DNA of 30,798 nucleotides from Holophagales bacterium UBA2201. GTDB taxonomy: Bacteria > Acidobacteriota > Thermoanaerobaculia > UBA2201. A program made the translations under genes and the position numbers. The notes beneath the pieces are model-generated. The model did not search any database. It worked only from the letters and a program-made list of their open reading frames with translations, and was not told the DNA's origin. Numbering within the stretch: the stretch's first letter is position 1; each line of letters starts with the position of its first letter. The DNA lies in the NCBI GenBank assembly GCA_002327305.1, contig DCUZ01000086.1, positions 1 through 30,798 of the forward strand. The letters are read 5' to 3'. This document shows positions 15,072 to 23,386 of this stretch, in pieces.

Positions 15072-17327
15072 ATGCCTGACCTCTTACCCCGCAAGCCGCG
15101 CGATCCCGCCGCCGAGGCCCCAGCCGCGCAGTCCCCTTCCACGCCGGCGGGGGAAACGGGAAAAGGCTATCAATTCGGCACCTTCAAGGGGGTCTTCACC
15201 CCGAGCATCCTCACCGTCCTGGGGGTCGTCATGTACCTCCGGTTCGGCTGGGTTCTGGGCAACGTGGGGCTCCCCCTCACGCTCCTCATCGTAACCCTGG
15301 CCAGCGCCATCACCTTCCTCACGGGGTTGGCCATCGCCTCCATTGCCACCAACATGCGGGTGGGCGCGGGAGGGGCCTATTACATGATCTCCCGCTCGCT
15401 GGGCCTGGAGGCGGGGGCGGCCATCGGCATCCCCCTCTTTTTCGCCCAGGCCCTGGGCATCGCCTTCTACACCGCGGGATTCGCGGAATCCATTGTGGCG
15501 CTGGTCCCGGCCCTCCCGTTCCAAGCCGTGGCTCTGGCGACCCTGGCGGGGCTTGCGTTCCTGGCCTACCGCTCGGCCGACCTGGCCCTGCGGTCCCAGT
15601 TCGTCATCATGGCCCTCGTCGTTGCTTCCCTGGTCTCCTTTTTCTTCGGAGGGCCGGTGGAACCCGCCGCGGCCGGAGCCGCCCCACCCGCCCGCGCCTC
15701 TTTCTGGCTGGTCTTTGCCATTTTCTTCCCGGCGGTGACGGGAATCGAGGCGGGGATCGCCATGTCGGGAGACCTCAAGAACCCCGCCCGGTCCCTCCCC
15801 CTGGGGACCCTGGGGGCCGTGGCGACGGGATACGCCATCTATATCGCCATCCCCGTGTTTCTGTCGTTCCAGGTGCGGGACGCGGGACTCCTGATGACGG
15901 ACCCCCTCATCATGCGCCAGGTGGCCTTCTGGGGCGACCTCATCCTCCTGGGGCTGTGGGGCGCCTCCCTCTCCAGCGCCATGGGGTCCCTCCTGGGCGC
16001 CCCCCGCACCCTGCAGGCCCTGGCCCGTGACGGCATCGTTCCCCGCTTTTTGGGCAAGGGGTCCGGCCCCGGCGACGATCCCCGCGTTGCCACGGTGGTG
16101 GCCTGCCTCCTCGCCGGCGCCGGTCTTTTGGGCGGCGGCCTGGATTTCATCGCGCCCGTCCTGTCCATGTTTTTCCTCACATCCTACGGCCTCCTCAACG
16201 CCATTTCCGGCTTTGAAACTCTCATCGGGAGTCCCTCCTGGCGGCCCACCTTCCGGGTGGCGTGGGGTTTCGGAGCCGCGGGGGCCCTCGGATGCCTGGC
16301 GGTGATGCTGATGATCAACGCGGGCGCCACTCTGGTCGCCGTGGCCGTCACGGGCATGGTGTACTTTCTCACGGGGCGCCGGCGTCTGCGGGCCCATTGG
16401 GGGGACATCCGGTACGGCGTCCTGATGCTCGCCGTCCAGAACCTCCTCTACCGCCTGGCGGCTAAGCGCCCCGACGAACACTCCTGGCGCCCCAACATTC
16501 TGGTCCTGAGCGGGGTCCCCTCGACGCGCTGGTACCTGGTGGAGCTGGCCGACGCCATGGCCCACGACCGGGGCTTTCTCACGGTCGCCACGGTCCTGCC
16601 GGAAGAAGGCATCACGGCGCGGCGGCTCGCCGCCGTCCACGACACCGTGGTCGACTATCTGCGCAAGCACCGGGTCCCCGCCCTGGTGAAGGTCCTCGCC
16701 GCCCAGTCCCCCATGCGCGGCGCCTACCGGCTGGTCCAGAACTACGGCTTCGGCCCGCTCGTCCCCAATACCATCCTGCTGGGGGAAACGGAGCGGGAGG
16801 GGAGTTTCTCCGACTTCGCCAACCTCATCCTGATGGTCCACCGGCGGAAGCACAACATGGTTGTGGTCCGGCAAAGGCCTTTGGATCCGCCGGCGCACGC
16901 CTTCCGCCGGATCGATGTCTGGTGGGGCCGGGAGCGCCAGAACGCCGGGTTCATGCTCACCCTGGGCTATCTGCTCTCCACCAGCCAGCAGTGGAGGGGC
17001 GCCCAAATGTTTCTCAATACGGTGGTTGCGAACCCCGCCCACGAAGCGAAAATCCGAGCCGAATTGAACGCCTTCATCCAAAACGGCCGTTTCGACGCCA
17101 CGCCGGTGGTGCATCTGTTGGACCAGGCGGATGTCTTCTCCACCATCCGGGAGCGCTCCGCCGGCTCCGGGATGGTCTTTTTGGGGATCCGCCCTCCCGA
17201 CGAGCAGGAGACGCCGGAGGACTATGCCGGCTACTATCGCTCCCTGCTGGCCTCCACCGAAGACCTGCCACCGTGCGCCCTGGTCCTTGCGGCGGAGGAC
17301 ATCGAGTTCCACAGGATATTCCAATAA
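15072..17327 (+). CDS. APC-superfamily permease resembling cation-chloride cotransporters (SLC12-like)
   Basis: Encodes 751 residues. After a ~30-residue hydrophilic N-terminus, GTFKGVFTPSILTVLGVVMY begins the first membrane helix, typical of SLC12/CCC-like transporters. About 12 hydrophobic helices run to ~residue 445 (AGGAYYMISRSLGLEAGAAIG, FFPAVTGIEAGIAMSGDLKNP). A soluble C-terminal domain of ~300 residues follows (NILVLSGVPSTRWYLVELADAM onward), also characteristic of CCCs. It should carry ions or amino acids across the inner membrane; the substrate cannot be assigned. No coupled neighbour gives a hint. Confidence 0.85.
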   Translation: MPDLLPRKPRDPAAEAPAAQSPSTPAGETGKGYQFGTFKGVFTPSILTVLGVVMYLRFGWVLGNVGLPLTLLIVTLASAITFLTGLAIASIATNMRVGAGGAYYMISRSLGLEAGAAIGIPLFFAQALGIAFYTAGFAESIVALVPALPFQAVALATLAGLAFLAYRSADLALRSQFVIMALVVASLVSFFFGGPVEPAAAGAAPPARASFWLVFAIFFPAVTGIEAGIAMSGDLKNPARSLPLGTLGAVATGYAIYIAIPVFLSFQVRDAGLLMTDPLIMRQVAFWGDLILLGLWGASLSSAMGSLLGAPRTLQALARDGIVPRFLGKGSGPGDDPRVATVVACLLAGAGLLGGGLDFIAPVLSMFFLTSYGLLNAISGFETLIGSPSWRPTFRVAWGFGAAGALGCLAVMLMINAGATLVAVAVTGMVYFLTGRRRLRAHWGDIRYGVLMLAVQNLLYRLAAKRPDEHSWRPNILVLSGVPSTRWYLVELADAMAHDRGFLTVATVLPEEGITARRLAAVHDTVVDYLRKHRVPALVKVLAAQSPMRGAYRLVQNYGFGPLVPNTILLGETEREGSFSDFANLILMVHRRKHNMVVVRQRPLDPPAHAFRRIDVWWGRERQNAGFMLTLGYLLSTSQQWRGAQMFLNTVVANPAHEAKIRAELNAFIQNGRFDATPVVHLLDQADVFSTIRERSAGSGMVFLGIRPPDEQETPEDYAGYYRSLLASTEDLPPCALVLAAEDIEFHRIFQ

Positions 17328-17407
17328 GGCGGAGAAAACGGAGCCCAAAGCGCGAACCCGGTCCCGATACCGGGGCCGATGTATTTGTCGTGCAGAAGTC
17401 GAGATAT

Positions 17408-17450
17408 CGGATCATCCCGGGTCGGGTCCGGGACAGGCACCCGGCATGAC
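17408..17450. repeat. REP-like palindromic element, copy B
   Basis: This 43-bp stretch matches 12321-12362: CGGATCATCCCGG, a variable G-rich centre, GTCCGGG and CCGGCATGAC followed by CATAC. It lies in the 293-bp spacer (17328-17620) after the permease. The spacer also holds copy C, an octamer array and a CCCGGT/ACCGGG hairpin (17357-17374), but no gene. Confidence 0.7.
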
Positions 17451-17462
17451 CATACACAGGTT

Positions 17463-17488
17463 GTCATGCTGACGCAGGTCAGCATCTC
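17463..17488. repeat. REP-like palindromic element, copy C
   Basis: GTC, then ATGCTGAC (17466-17473), loop GCAG and GTCAGCAT (17478-17485), then CTC. The frame GTCAT...ATCTC is shared with copy D at 28315, although the stem bases differ in a compensated way. Confidence 0.65.
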
Positions 17489-17540
17489 GGTCCGATGCGC
17501 GGTGCATGAATAATAGGGACCGGCAGTAGGGTGGGAGAAC

Positions 17541-17572
17541 TTTCCCGCTTTCCCGCTTTCCCGCCTTCCCGC
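17541..17572. repeat. Octamer tandem repeat array
   Basis: Three perfect TTTCCCGC units are followed by CTTCCCGC. The array sits 49 bp upstream of the PHP gene and resembles the heptamer arrays in composition but has an 8-bp period. Confidence 0.75.
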
Positions 17573-17620
17573 CTGATGCGATTGCTTTTTCCCCTGAAAT
17601 GCTTTAATTTAAGGGCTTTC

Positions 17621-18487
17621 ATGAAGATTGACCTCCACGTCCACACGCGGTTCTCCCCCTCCCCCACCTTCGGCCGGTGGGGGGCCTCCGACTGCACCCT
17701 GGACCCGGAAGAGGCCTACGACACCCTCAAGGCGAGGGGGATGGAGGCGGTCACCTTCACCGACCATGACACCCTCGACGGGGGCCTCGCCCTGCTGGAG
17801 CGCCGGCCCGACTTGCCCGATTTCTTCCTTTCGGAAGAGGTGACCACCCGCTTTCCCGACCTGCCCCAGCGGCTCCATGTCGGGGTGTTCCGGACGGACG
17901 AAACGCACCACCGGGAGATCGCCCGCCTCCGGGGCAACGCCCTCGACCTGGCCGCCTACTGCCGGGCACAGGGGCTCCCGTTCGCCCTGATGCACCCCGG
18001 CAACGCCTTTCTCTCCCGCAGGCGGGAGGGATGCTACTGGGAGATGGCCCTGGAGCATTTCCCCCTCTGGGAGGCGGCCAACGGCTCCATCAGCCCCCGG
18101 CACGCCGAAATCGTCTCCCATGTGCTGGCCTGGGCGGGACGCGCCCCCGGGCTGATCGCCGGGTCGGACGCCCATACGCGGGGGCGGCTGGCCTCCTGCC
18201 ACACCGTCCTGCGGGACGGTTCCTTCGAGCCGGAGGGGATCGCCGGAACGGGATGCTCCCTCCCCTCCCAATTGGCCGAGGTGTACGGCCTCATTTTCGC
18301 CTACCTCCGTCAGGTCTTCACCCCCTCCCCGGTCCGCAAGACACCGGAAGTTTACGCCTTCGTCCTCCTGTTCGGCATCCCCATGACCCTGGCGGGACTT
18401 CCGCTTGGATTAACCCTGTTAAATAGGTATAATCTATGGTCATCATCCCGCCGCTATCGAGGAGGTTTGCGTGTCCGTAGTGTTTAA
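17621..18487 (+). CDS. PHP-domain metal-dependent hydrolase with a C-terminal membrane segment
   Basis: Encodes 288 residues. PHP metal-ligand motifs are present: His6 and His8 (MKIDLHVHTRFS), Asp48 and His49 (FTDHDTLDGG), a Glu in FLSEEVTT (72-73), His125 (ALMHPGNAF) and Asp183/His185 (GSDAHTRG). PHP enzymes are multi-metal phosphoesterases; the substrate here is unknown. A hydrophobic segment at ~244-265 near the C-terminus suggests membrane anchoring, which is uncommon in the family. The frame opens at 17531, but that part translates an octamer repeat, so ATG 17621 is chosen. A TTGCTT ... TAATTT pair (17582-17610) is a possible promoter. Its end overlaps the radical SAM gene by 17 bp, which suggests linked functions. 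Confidence 0.85.
   Translation: MKIDLHVHTRFSPSPTFGRWGASDCTLDPEEAYDTLKARGMEAVTFTDHDTLDGGLALLERRPDLPDFFLSEEVTTRFPDLPQRLHVGVFRTDETHHREIARLRGNALDLAAYCRAQGLPFALMHPGNAFLSRRREGCYWEMALEHFPLWEAANGSISPRHAEIVSHVLAWAGRAPGLIAGSDAHTRGRLASCHTVLRDGSFEPEGIAGTGCSLPSQLAEVYGLIFAYLRQVFTPSPVRKTPEVYAFVLLFGIPMTLAGLPLGLTLLNRYNLWSSSRRYRGGLRVRSV
18405..18433 (+). promoter_or_regulatory. Sigma70-like promoter of the radical SAM gene
   Basis: TTGGAT (18405-18410), 17-bp spacer and perfect TATAAT (18428-18433), located inside the last codons of the PHP gene. It would give a ~30-nt leader carrying GAGGAGG before GTG 18471. The radical SAM gene may thus be transcribed separately as well as with PHP. Confidence 0.65.
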
Positions 18488-19979
18488 GGAGGTCCCCGGA
18501 GAGTGGACCTCGTTCTGTCCCGAATGCTTCCAGCCCCTTGACGCCCGCTTCGAGACCACCCCCCACGGCGTCTTCACCGTCAAGACCTGCCCTTCACACG
18601 GGGAGACGCGGGACCTATTGTTCCGCCACCCCGCCCTTTTCGACCGGTGCATGGAGTACATGAAGTGGCACGATCCCGGCCCGGCCAATCCCGACTGCCC
18701 GCAGGACTGCGGCCTCTGCCACGCCCACGCCAGCCCCTCCGCCATCACCACCATCGACCTGACCAATGCCTGCAACATGCACTGCCCCTTCTGCTTCGCC
18801 GCCGCCGAAAAAAAGGAGGAGCAGTTCTGGCCCGGCCCGGAGCAGATCCGCTCCATGCTGGAGTTGGCCCGCCCCAACCGCGGCCACATGGCCACGGTCC
18901 AATTTTCGGGCGGCGAACCCACCCTCTCCCCCCATTTCTTCGAGGCCGTATCCATGGCGGGGGAATTGGGCTTCCTCTGGGTCCAGGCGGTCACCAACGG
19001 CATCAAGCTCGGCCGGTCGCCGGATTACGCTCTCCAAGCCAAGGCGGCCGGCCTCAAGGGGGTCTATCTCCAGTTCGACGGGGTGGAGGACCGGATCTAC
19101 CGCGCCACACGCGGCCAGGACCTGATGGCGCTGAAGGAGGCCGCCGTCGAACACTGCCGGGCGGCCGGCCTTTCGGTCACCCTGGTGGTGACCCTGATCA
19201 AGGGGGTCAACGACGACCAGGTGGGTCCCATCCTGAACTTCGCCATCGACCACCTGGACGCCATCGTGGGCCTCTCGTTCCAGCCCCTGGCCTTCACCGG
19301 CCGCGTCCCCTACGCGGAGCGGATGCAGAAGCGCTACACCCTCTCCGACCTGGCCGTGGACATGGAGACCCAGACCGGAGGGAGGATCAACGCCCTGAGG
19401 GACTTCGTCCCCCTTTCGGCGACCCGCCCCATTTCGGAATACATGGACCTCTTCCGCCCAAGCGAACAATCGGAGAAGGCCCTGGTGTGCTCCTGCCATC
19501 CCCTCTGCGGCCTGGGGACCTACATCCTGGTCAACGGGCGGACGAAGGAGTTCATCCCCCTGCCGCAATTATTCGACTGGGACGGCATCCTTCAGGAATT
19601 GCACGACCGGGCCGCGGCGTCGAAGCGCGCCTGGGGGCGCTCCCGCCTCTGGGGGGCGGTGGAGCTGACCCGCGTGCTTTTCCGGCACCGGCGCAAGGAC
19701 GGCCCCAAGTTCTCCGCGCTCCAACTCGTCAAGATCTTTGACGCGATGACCGGCGGAAGGGTCTTCCACCTGTCGAAGAAGCGCCGCTACGAATGGCGCC
19801 TCATCCTCGCCGCGGGGATGCACTTCATGGACAACTACAACTTCCTGGCCGAGCGGAGCCGCTCCTGCGTGGTCCATTACGCCACCCCCGACGGCCGGAT
19901 GATCCCCTTCTGCACCTATAACTCGGGCCCCACCTTCCGCAACGCGATCGAGGAACAATTCAAGGGCGGGGGGGCATGA
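18471..19979 (+). CDS. Radical SAM enzyme of the tetraether/membrane-spanning lipid synthase-like (MJ0619/Tes) group
   Basis: Encodes 502 residues, starting at GTG 18471 behind GAGGAGG. The radical SAM cluster motif is Cys101-x3-Cys105-x2-Cys108 (TNACNMHCPFCFA), with GGEPT at 147-151. An N-terminal metal-site-like block has Cys16/Cys19 and Cys40 followed by PSHGE, and Cys76, Cys80 and Cys83. Further cysteines occur at 340, 342 and 346 (CSCHPLCGLGTY), plus a C-terminal SCVVHYATPDGRMIPFCTYN. This layout of an N-terminal 'CPEC...CPxHG' ribbon, central radical SAM and late cysteines is what I associate with the MJ0619 family. Characterised relatives join lipid tails into tetraethers, and bacterial members have been linked to membrane-spanning lipids. 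A different C-C coupling or methylating role remains possible. Overlap with PHP and near-adjacency to the GHMP kinase are noted. Confidence 0.72.
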   Translation: MSVVFKEVPGEWTSFCPECFQPLDARFETTPHGVFTVKTCPSHGETRDLLFRHPALFDRCMEYMKWHDPGPANPDCPQDCGLCHAHASPSAITTIDLTNACNMHCPFCFAAAEKKEEQFWPGPEQIRSMLELARPNRGHMATVQFSGGEPTLSPHFFEAVSMAGELGFLWVQAVTNGIKLGRSPDYALQAKAAGLKGVYLQFDGVEDRIYRATRGQDLMALKEAAVEHCRAAGLSVTLVVTLIKGVNDDQVGPILNFAIDHLDAIVGLSFQPLAFTGRVPYAERMQKRYTLSDLAVDMETQTGGRINALRDFVPLSATRPISEYMDLFRPSEQSEKALVCSCHPLCGLGTYILVNGRTKEFIPLPQLFDWDGILQELHDRAAASKRAWGRSRLWGAVELTRVLFRHRRKDGPKFSALQLVKIFDAMTGGRVFHLSKKRRYEWRLILAAGMHFMDNYNFLAERSRSCVVHYATPDGRMIPFCTYNSGPTFRNAIEEQFKGGGA

Positions 19980-19984
19980 GGGCC

Positions 19985-20165
19985 AACCCGCTTTTCTCAC
20001 AACCTGTCGTCGCGAAATGCCGCAGAGGACCTCGGATGCAAGGCTTTGCGACCGAGGCCAACGACGGCATAGTTCATACCATGTCGAGGAAGGCCGACGG
20101 AGAAAAACGCCGCAGACGGGGTCCTATCCGGCATTGCAGCAGAGAGGTTGTGAGAAATGCGGGTT
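19985..20165. repeat. 181-bp imperfect palindrome filling the radical SAM-GHMP kinase spacer
   Basis: The outer arms read AACCCGC (19985-19991) and GCGGGTT (20159-20165). TTTCTCACAACCT (19993-20005) pairs perfectly with AGGTTGTGAGAAA (20145-20157). AATGCCG (20016-20022) pairs with CGGCATT (20129-20135), and AGGACC with GGTCCT. Weaker complementarity, including GGCC and CGACGGCAT/ATGTCG, continues to a centre near 20075. In RNA it could fold as one long hairpin. The GHMP kinase ribosome site (GAGAGG, 20142-20147) and ATG (20157) lie in the right arm. No transposase or target duplication is evident. Confidence 0.8.
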
Positions 20166-21143
20166 AAGGTCACGGCCCCCTGCCGGGCCGACCTCGCCGG
20201 CGGCACCCTCGACATCTGGCCCCTGCCCCACCTCTTCCCCGGCTCCGCCACCATCAACGTGGCCTTAGACGCCCTGGCCGAGATCGAGATGGAGGACGGC
20301 CGCCCCCGGTGGGAGGTCGCCGCCGCCGGACACGACCGCGCGTTCGACACCCTTGACGCCCTGGTCTCCTCCCCGTGGGCCCTTTTCGGGGAGATCCTCC
20401 AGGCCCTCCCCCCCCCTTCCCCGGTGCGCATCACCGTCCGGCGCCAGCCCCCCTCCCAGAGCGGCCTCGGCGGCTCCTCGGCCGTGGCCGCCGCCGTGGC
20501 CCGGGGGGCCGCCCGCCTCCGCGGCGAGGACCCTCCCCCCGACGCCCTCATCGCCCTCTGCCGCGACGCCGAGGCGGCGGTGATGGGATATCCCACGGGG
20601 GTGCAGGATTTCTATCCCCCCTTCTACGGGGGAGCGAACTGCATCCGCTATCTCAGGGGAAGGACGGACCGAAGCCCCCTGAACCTGTTCCCCGAACTGG
20701 CCGGGGGGATGGTCCTCTATCACACCGGGGTCCCCCACCATTCCGGGGCCAACAACTGGCAGGTGGTCCAGCGGGCCATCGGGGACAAGGGCTCCGAGAC
20801 CCACCGGTGTCTCGGCCTCATCGCCGGACTGACGGGCCGCCTCGAGGCCGCCTTCGAGGCCGGCGACCTGGAACGGATCGGCCGGCTCGTCATGGAGGAA
20901 TGGCGCCACCGCGTCCGCCTCCACCCCTCCTTCGCCCACCCGCGGATCGACCAGGCCGTCGAGGCGGCCCTGGCCGCGGGTGCCTGGGGGGCGAAGGGGT
21001 GCGGGGCCGCCGGCGGCGGCGTGGTGGTCGTCGTGACCGCGCCGGACCGCCGGACCGCCGTGGAAAACGCCCTCCTCCCCCTGCCGGGCCGCCTGCTGGA
21101 GGCCCATCCCACCACCGAAGGAATGAGGATCGAACCATGCTGA
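20157..21143 (+). CDS. GHMP-family kinase
   Basis: Encodes 328 residues. Motif 1 region APCRADLAGGTLDIWP, motif 2 SGLGGSSAVAAAVA (102-115; phosphate-binding loop) and motif 3 GAKGCGAAGGG (~284-294) identify a GHMP small-molecule kinase. The 'DLAGGTxDxxP' start is most like sugar kinases of the HddA (heptose 7-phosphate) and fucokinase type, but the protein has no clear substrate marker. A mevalonate-type role is conceivable given HMG-CoA synthase in the window, though the genes lie 15 kb apart and nothing else supports it. The ATG lies within the right arm of a large palindrome. The 3' end overlaps the ATPase start by 7 bp. Confidence 0.85.
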   Translation: MRVKVTAPCRADLAGGTLDIWPLPHLFPGSATINVALDALAEIEMEDGRPRWEVAAAGHDRAFDTLDALVSSPWALFGEILQALPPPSPVRITVRRQPPSQSGLGGSSAVAAAVARGAARLRGEDPPPDALIALCRDAEAAVMGYPTGVQDFYPPFYGGANCIRYLRGRTDRSPLNLFPELAGGMVLYHTGVPHHSGANNWQVVQRAIGDKGSETHRCLGLIAGLTGRLEAAFEAGDLERIGRLVMEEWRHRVRLHPSFAHPRIDQAVEAALAAGAWGAKGCGAAGGGVVVVVTAPDRRTAVENALLPLPGRLLEAHPTTEGMRIEPC

Positions 21144-23371
21144 ACATCGGAACGACCCCCGACGGGACCCCCGTCCGGATCAAACCGGACCATCTGACCA
21201 ACCACGGGTTCATCGTGGGGATGACCGGGAGTGGGAAGACCGGCCTGGCCGTGGGATTGCTCGAGGAGCTGGCCCTCGCGGGCATCCCCGCCCTCATCCT
21301 GGATCCCAAGGGGGACCTCCCCAACCTCTGCCTCCTTTTTCCGGACCTGAGGCCGGAGGACTTCGCCCCCTGGACCCCCGACGCCGGGGCTGCGGCCGCA
21401 CGCTGGCGGGAGGGGCTGGCCGCCGGGGGGGTGGACGCCGCGGGCCTCGCCGCCCTGCTCGGCGCCGTGGACCGGCGCATCGTCACCCCCGGCTCCTCCG
21501 TGTCCCCGGTCAATTTCCTCCCCAGTTTGAAGGCCCCGGCCGCCGCCGACCTGGAGGAGGACCTGGAGGGGGTCCGCGACAGGATCCGTTCCGTGGTCGG
21601 CGCCCTTCTCCAACTGCTGGGCATCGCCGCCGACCCCTTCACCGACCCGCGCCACATCTTCCTCTCCCTCCTGATGGAGCACTTCTTCAAGGCGGGGAAG
21701 GACGCCTCCCTGGGCGACCTCATCCTCAACCTCGAGAACCCCCCCTTCACCACCCTCGGGGTCCTCCCCCTGGAAACCGCCTTCCCCGTGGACCAGCGCC
21801 GCAAGCTGGTGTTCGCCCTCAACGCCCTCCTCTCCTCCCCGGGCTTCGCCTCCTGGTTCGACGGCCCCCCGCTGGACATGGAGGACTGGCTGTGGGCCCC
21901 CGGCGGGCGGCCCCGCCACACCATTGTGGTCCTGAACCATCTTTCCGAGGAGATGAAGGGGTTCGCCCTCACCCTCATCCTGGCCGAATTGAAGGCCTAT
22001 GTCCGCCGCCAGGCCGGCAGTTCCGCCCTGAAATGGCTCCTCTACTGGGACGAGATCAGCGGCTTTCTCCCCCCCGCGCCGGCCAATCCCCCCACCAAGG
22101 GCCCCATCCTCTCCCTCCTCAAGACCGCCCGCGCCTTCGGCCTCGGGATCGTCCTGGCCACCCAGAACACCGTGGACGCCGACTACAAGGCCCTGGCCAA
22201 CATGGGCACCTGGTTTGTCGGCCGGCTCCACACCGACCAGGACAAGCGGCGCATCGCCGATGTCCTGGGGGCCGAGCGGGGGGTCCAGGAGGCCATTTCC
22301 TCCCTGGCCGCCCGTTCCTTCTGGTTCCGCTCCTTCGCCTCCTCGGAACCGCCCCTCATCCTCCGGAGCCGCCACGCCCGGGCCTTCCTCAAGGGGCCCA
22401 TGACCCTTCAGGAATTGAAGGGACTGGCGTCCCCCGGCCGTCCGGCGGGCGCCCCGCCCCCCCCGGCGGAGCACACGGCCCCGGTGATCGTCGCCAAGGC
22501 GCCCGTCCTCCACACCCCCTCCCCCGGAGAAAAAGGGCTCCATGTCCTCGCCAAGACGCGGGTCATCCCCCGGGACACCACTCCCCGGGGCACTGCCGCG
22601 CCCCGCGAGTCCACGGCCTTCTTCCTCCTCCCCGCCACCCCCCGGGGGGCGGAATGGATCCGCCTGGAGGCCCCGCCATCCCTGGACCCCGGGCCGGCGC
22701 CCTCCTCCACCTACACCCTGCCGCCCAACTTCGCCGCCGACCCTTTTCTGCGCGAGGCCCGGGAGGCGCTCGAATTCGTCGCCCCCCGCCTCCTGGCCGT
22801 CAAAGTCCTGGCCAACCGGGAAGCCAAACTCTGGTCCGCCCCGGGCGAGGAGAGGGACGCCTTCGTCCGGCGGTGCGCCGAGGCCCTCGGGGACCAGAGA
22901 CGGCGGGAGGAGGAGACGGTCCGGAAGCGCCTCGAACAGCGGATCGAGCGGATCCGGGAGCAGAAGGAGCGGGAGACGCAGAGGAAGCAGGCGGAGCAGG
23001 AGGAGTTGCGGCTGAAGGAACAGCAGAGTTCCATCAACATCCTCGAGGCCGGGCTGGGGGCCCTCTTCGGCGGGAGGAAGCTGGCGACCAAGCTCAAGCG
23101 CGCCGCCACGGGCCTCTCCCGCGCCGGGACCCGCCGGCGGCAGGTCCTCGCCTCGGAGACGCAGATCCGCGCCTCGGAGCAGAAGATCGGCTACCTGGAG
23201 GAGCAACTGCGCGATCTGCGGGCGGAAATGGACGCCGAAGCCCGCCGCATCGAGGCGAAATACGCCGGCATGGCCGACGCCGTGGAGGAGGAGACCGTGG
23301 CCCCCGAGCGGCGGGACCTGCGCATCGAACAGCTTTCCCTTGTGTGGATGGGGGCAAATGAAGTACACTAA
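21137..23371 (+). CDS. HerA/DUF853-like P-loop ATPase with C-terminal coiled coil
   Basis: Encodes 744 residues. Walker A is GMTGSGKT (28-35), followed by ALILDPKGDLPNL (52-64). Walker B is LLYWDEISGF (301-310; Asp305/Glu306), with a sensor-like ATQN at 341-344. A low-complexity linker (~430-530) leads into a charged coiled coil (~580-710; ERIREQKERETQRKQAEQEE) that probably oligomerises or binds a partner. Proteins of this HerA/VirB4/FtsK-like type pump DNA or polypeptides; the bacterial DUF853-like members are poorly characterised. ATG 21137 overlaps the kinase stop, and an earlier in-frame start is a shadow of the kinase. No nuclease (NurA-like) partner is adjacent. Confidence 0.82.
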   Translation: MLNIGTTPDGTPVRIKPDHLTNHGFIVGMTGSGKTGLAVGLLEELALAGIPALILDPKGDLPNLCLLFPDLRPEDFAPWTPDAGAAAARWREGLAAGGVDAAGLAALLGAVDRRIVTPGSSVSPVNFLPSLKAPAAADLEEDLEGVRDRIRSVVGALLQLLGIAADPFTDPRHIFLSLLMEHFFKAGKDASLGDLILNLENPPFTTLGVLPLETAFPVDQRRKLVFALNALLSSPGFASWFDGPPLDMEDWLWAPGGRPRHTIVVLNHLSEEMKGFALTLILAELKAYVRRQAGSSALKWLLYWDEISGFLPPAPANPPTKGPILSLLKTARAFGLGIVLATQNTVDADYKALANMGTWFVGRLHTDQDKRRIADVLGAERGVQEAISSLAARSFWFRSFASSEPPLILRSRHARAFLKGPMTLQELKGLASPGRPAGAPPPPAEHTAPVIVAKAPVLHTPSPGEKGLHVLAKTRVIPRDTTPRGTAAPRESTAFFLLPATPRGAEWIRLEAPPSLDPGPAPSSTYTLPPNFAADPFLREAREALEFVAPRLLAVKVLANREAKLWSAPGEERDAFVRRCAEALGDQRRREEETVRKRLEQRIERIREQKERETQRKQAEQEELRLKEQQSSINILEAGLGALFGGRKLATKLKRAATGLSRAGTRRRQVLASETQIRASEQKIGYLEEQLRDLRAEMDAEARRIEAKYAGMADAVEEETVAPERRDLRIEQLSLVWMGANEVH

Positions 23372-23386
23372 GGGACAGGAGAGCCT

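Noticed and set aside
15084..17348. A 754-codon open frame antisense to the permease, and similar long antisense frames at 20720-23368, 23393-25441 and 1106-3034.
   Set aside because: Composition is the Gly/Glu/Asp/His-rich signature of reverse-strand reading of GC-rich genes; no motifs, and the opposite strand carries clear family proteins.
17531..17620. N-terminal extension of the PHP protein.
   Set aside because: It translates the TTTCCCGC octamer array into a Phe/Pro/Ser-rich stretch and lies before the canonical MKIDLHVHT start.
19997..20596. A 199-codon minus-strand ORF crossing the palindrome and the GHMP kinase start.
   Set aside because: It is antisense to the conserved kinase N-terminus and reads through the palindrome; no recognisable domain.
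20157..21143. Calling the GHMP kinase a mevalonate kinase to complete a mevalonate pathway with HMG-CoA synthase.
   Set aside because: Its N-terminal 'DLAGGTxDxxP' pattern is closer to sugar kinases, it is 15 kb from HMG-CoA synthase, and no other mevalonate gene is visible.
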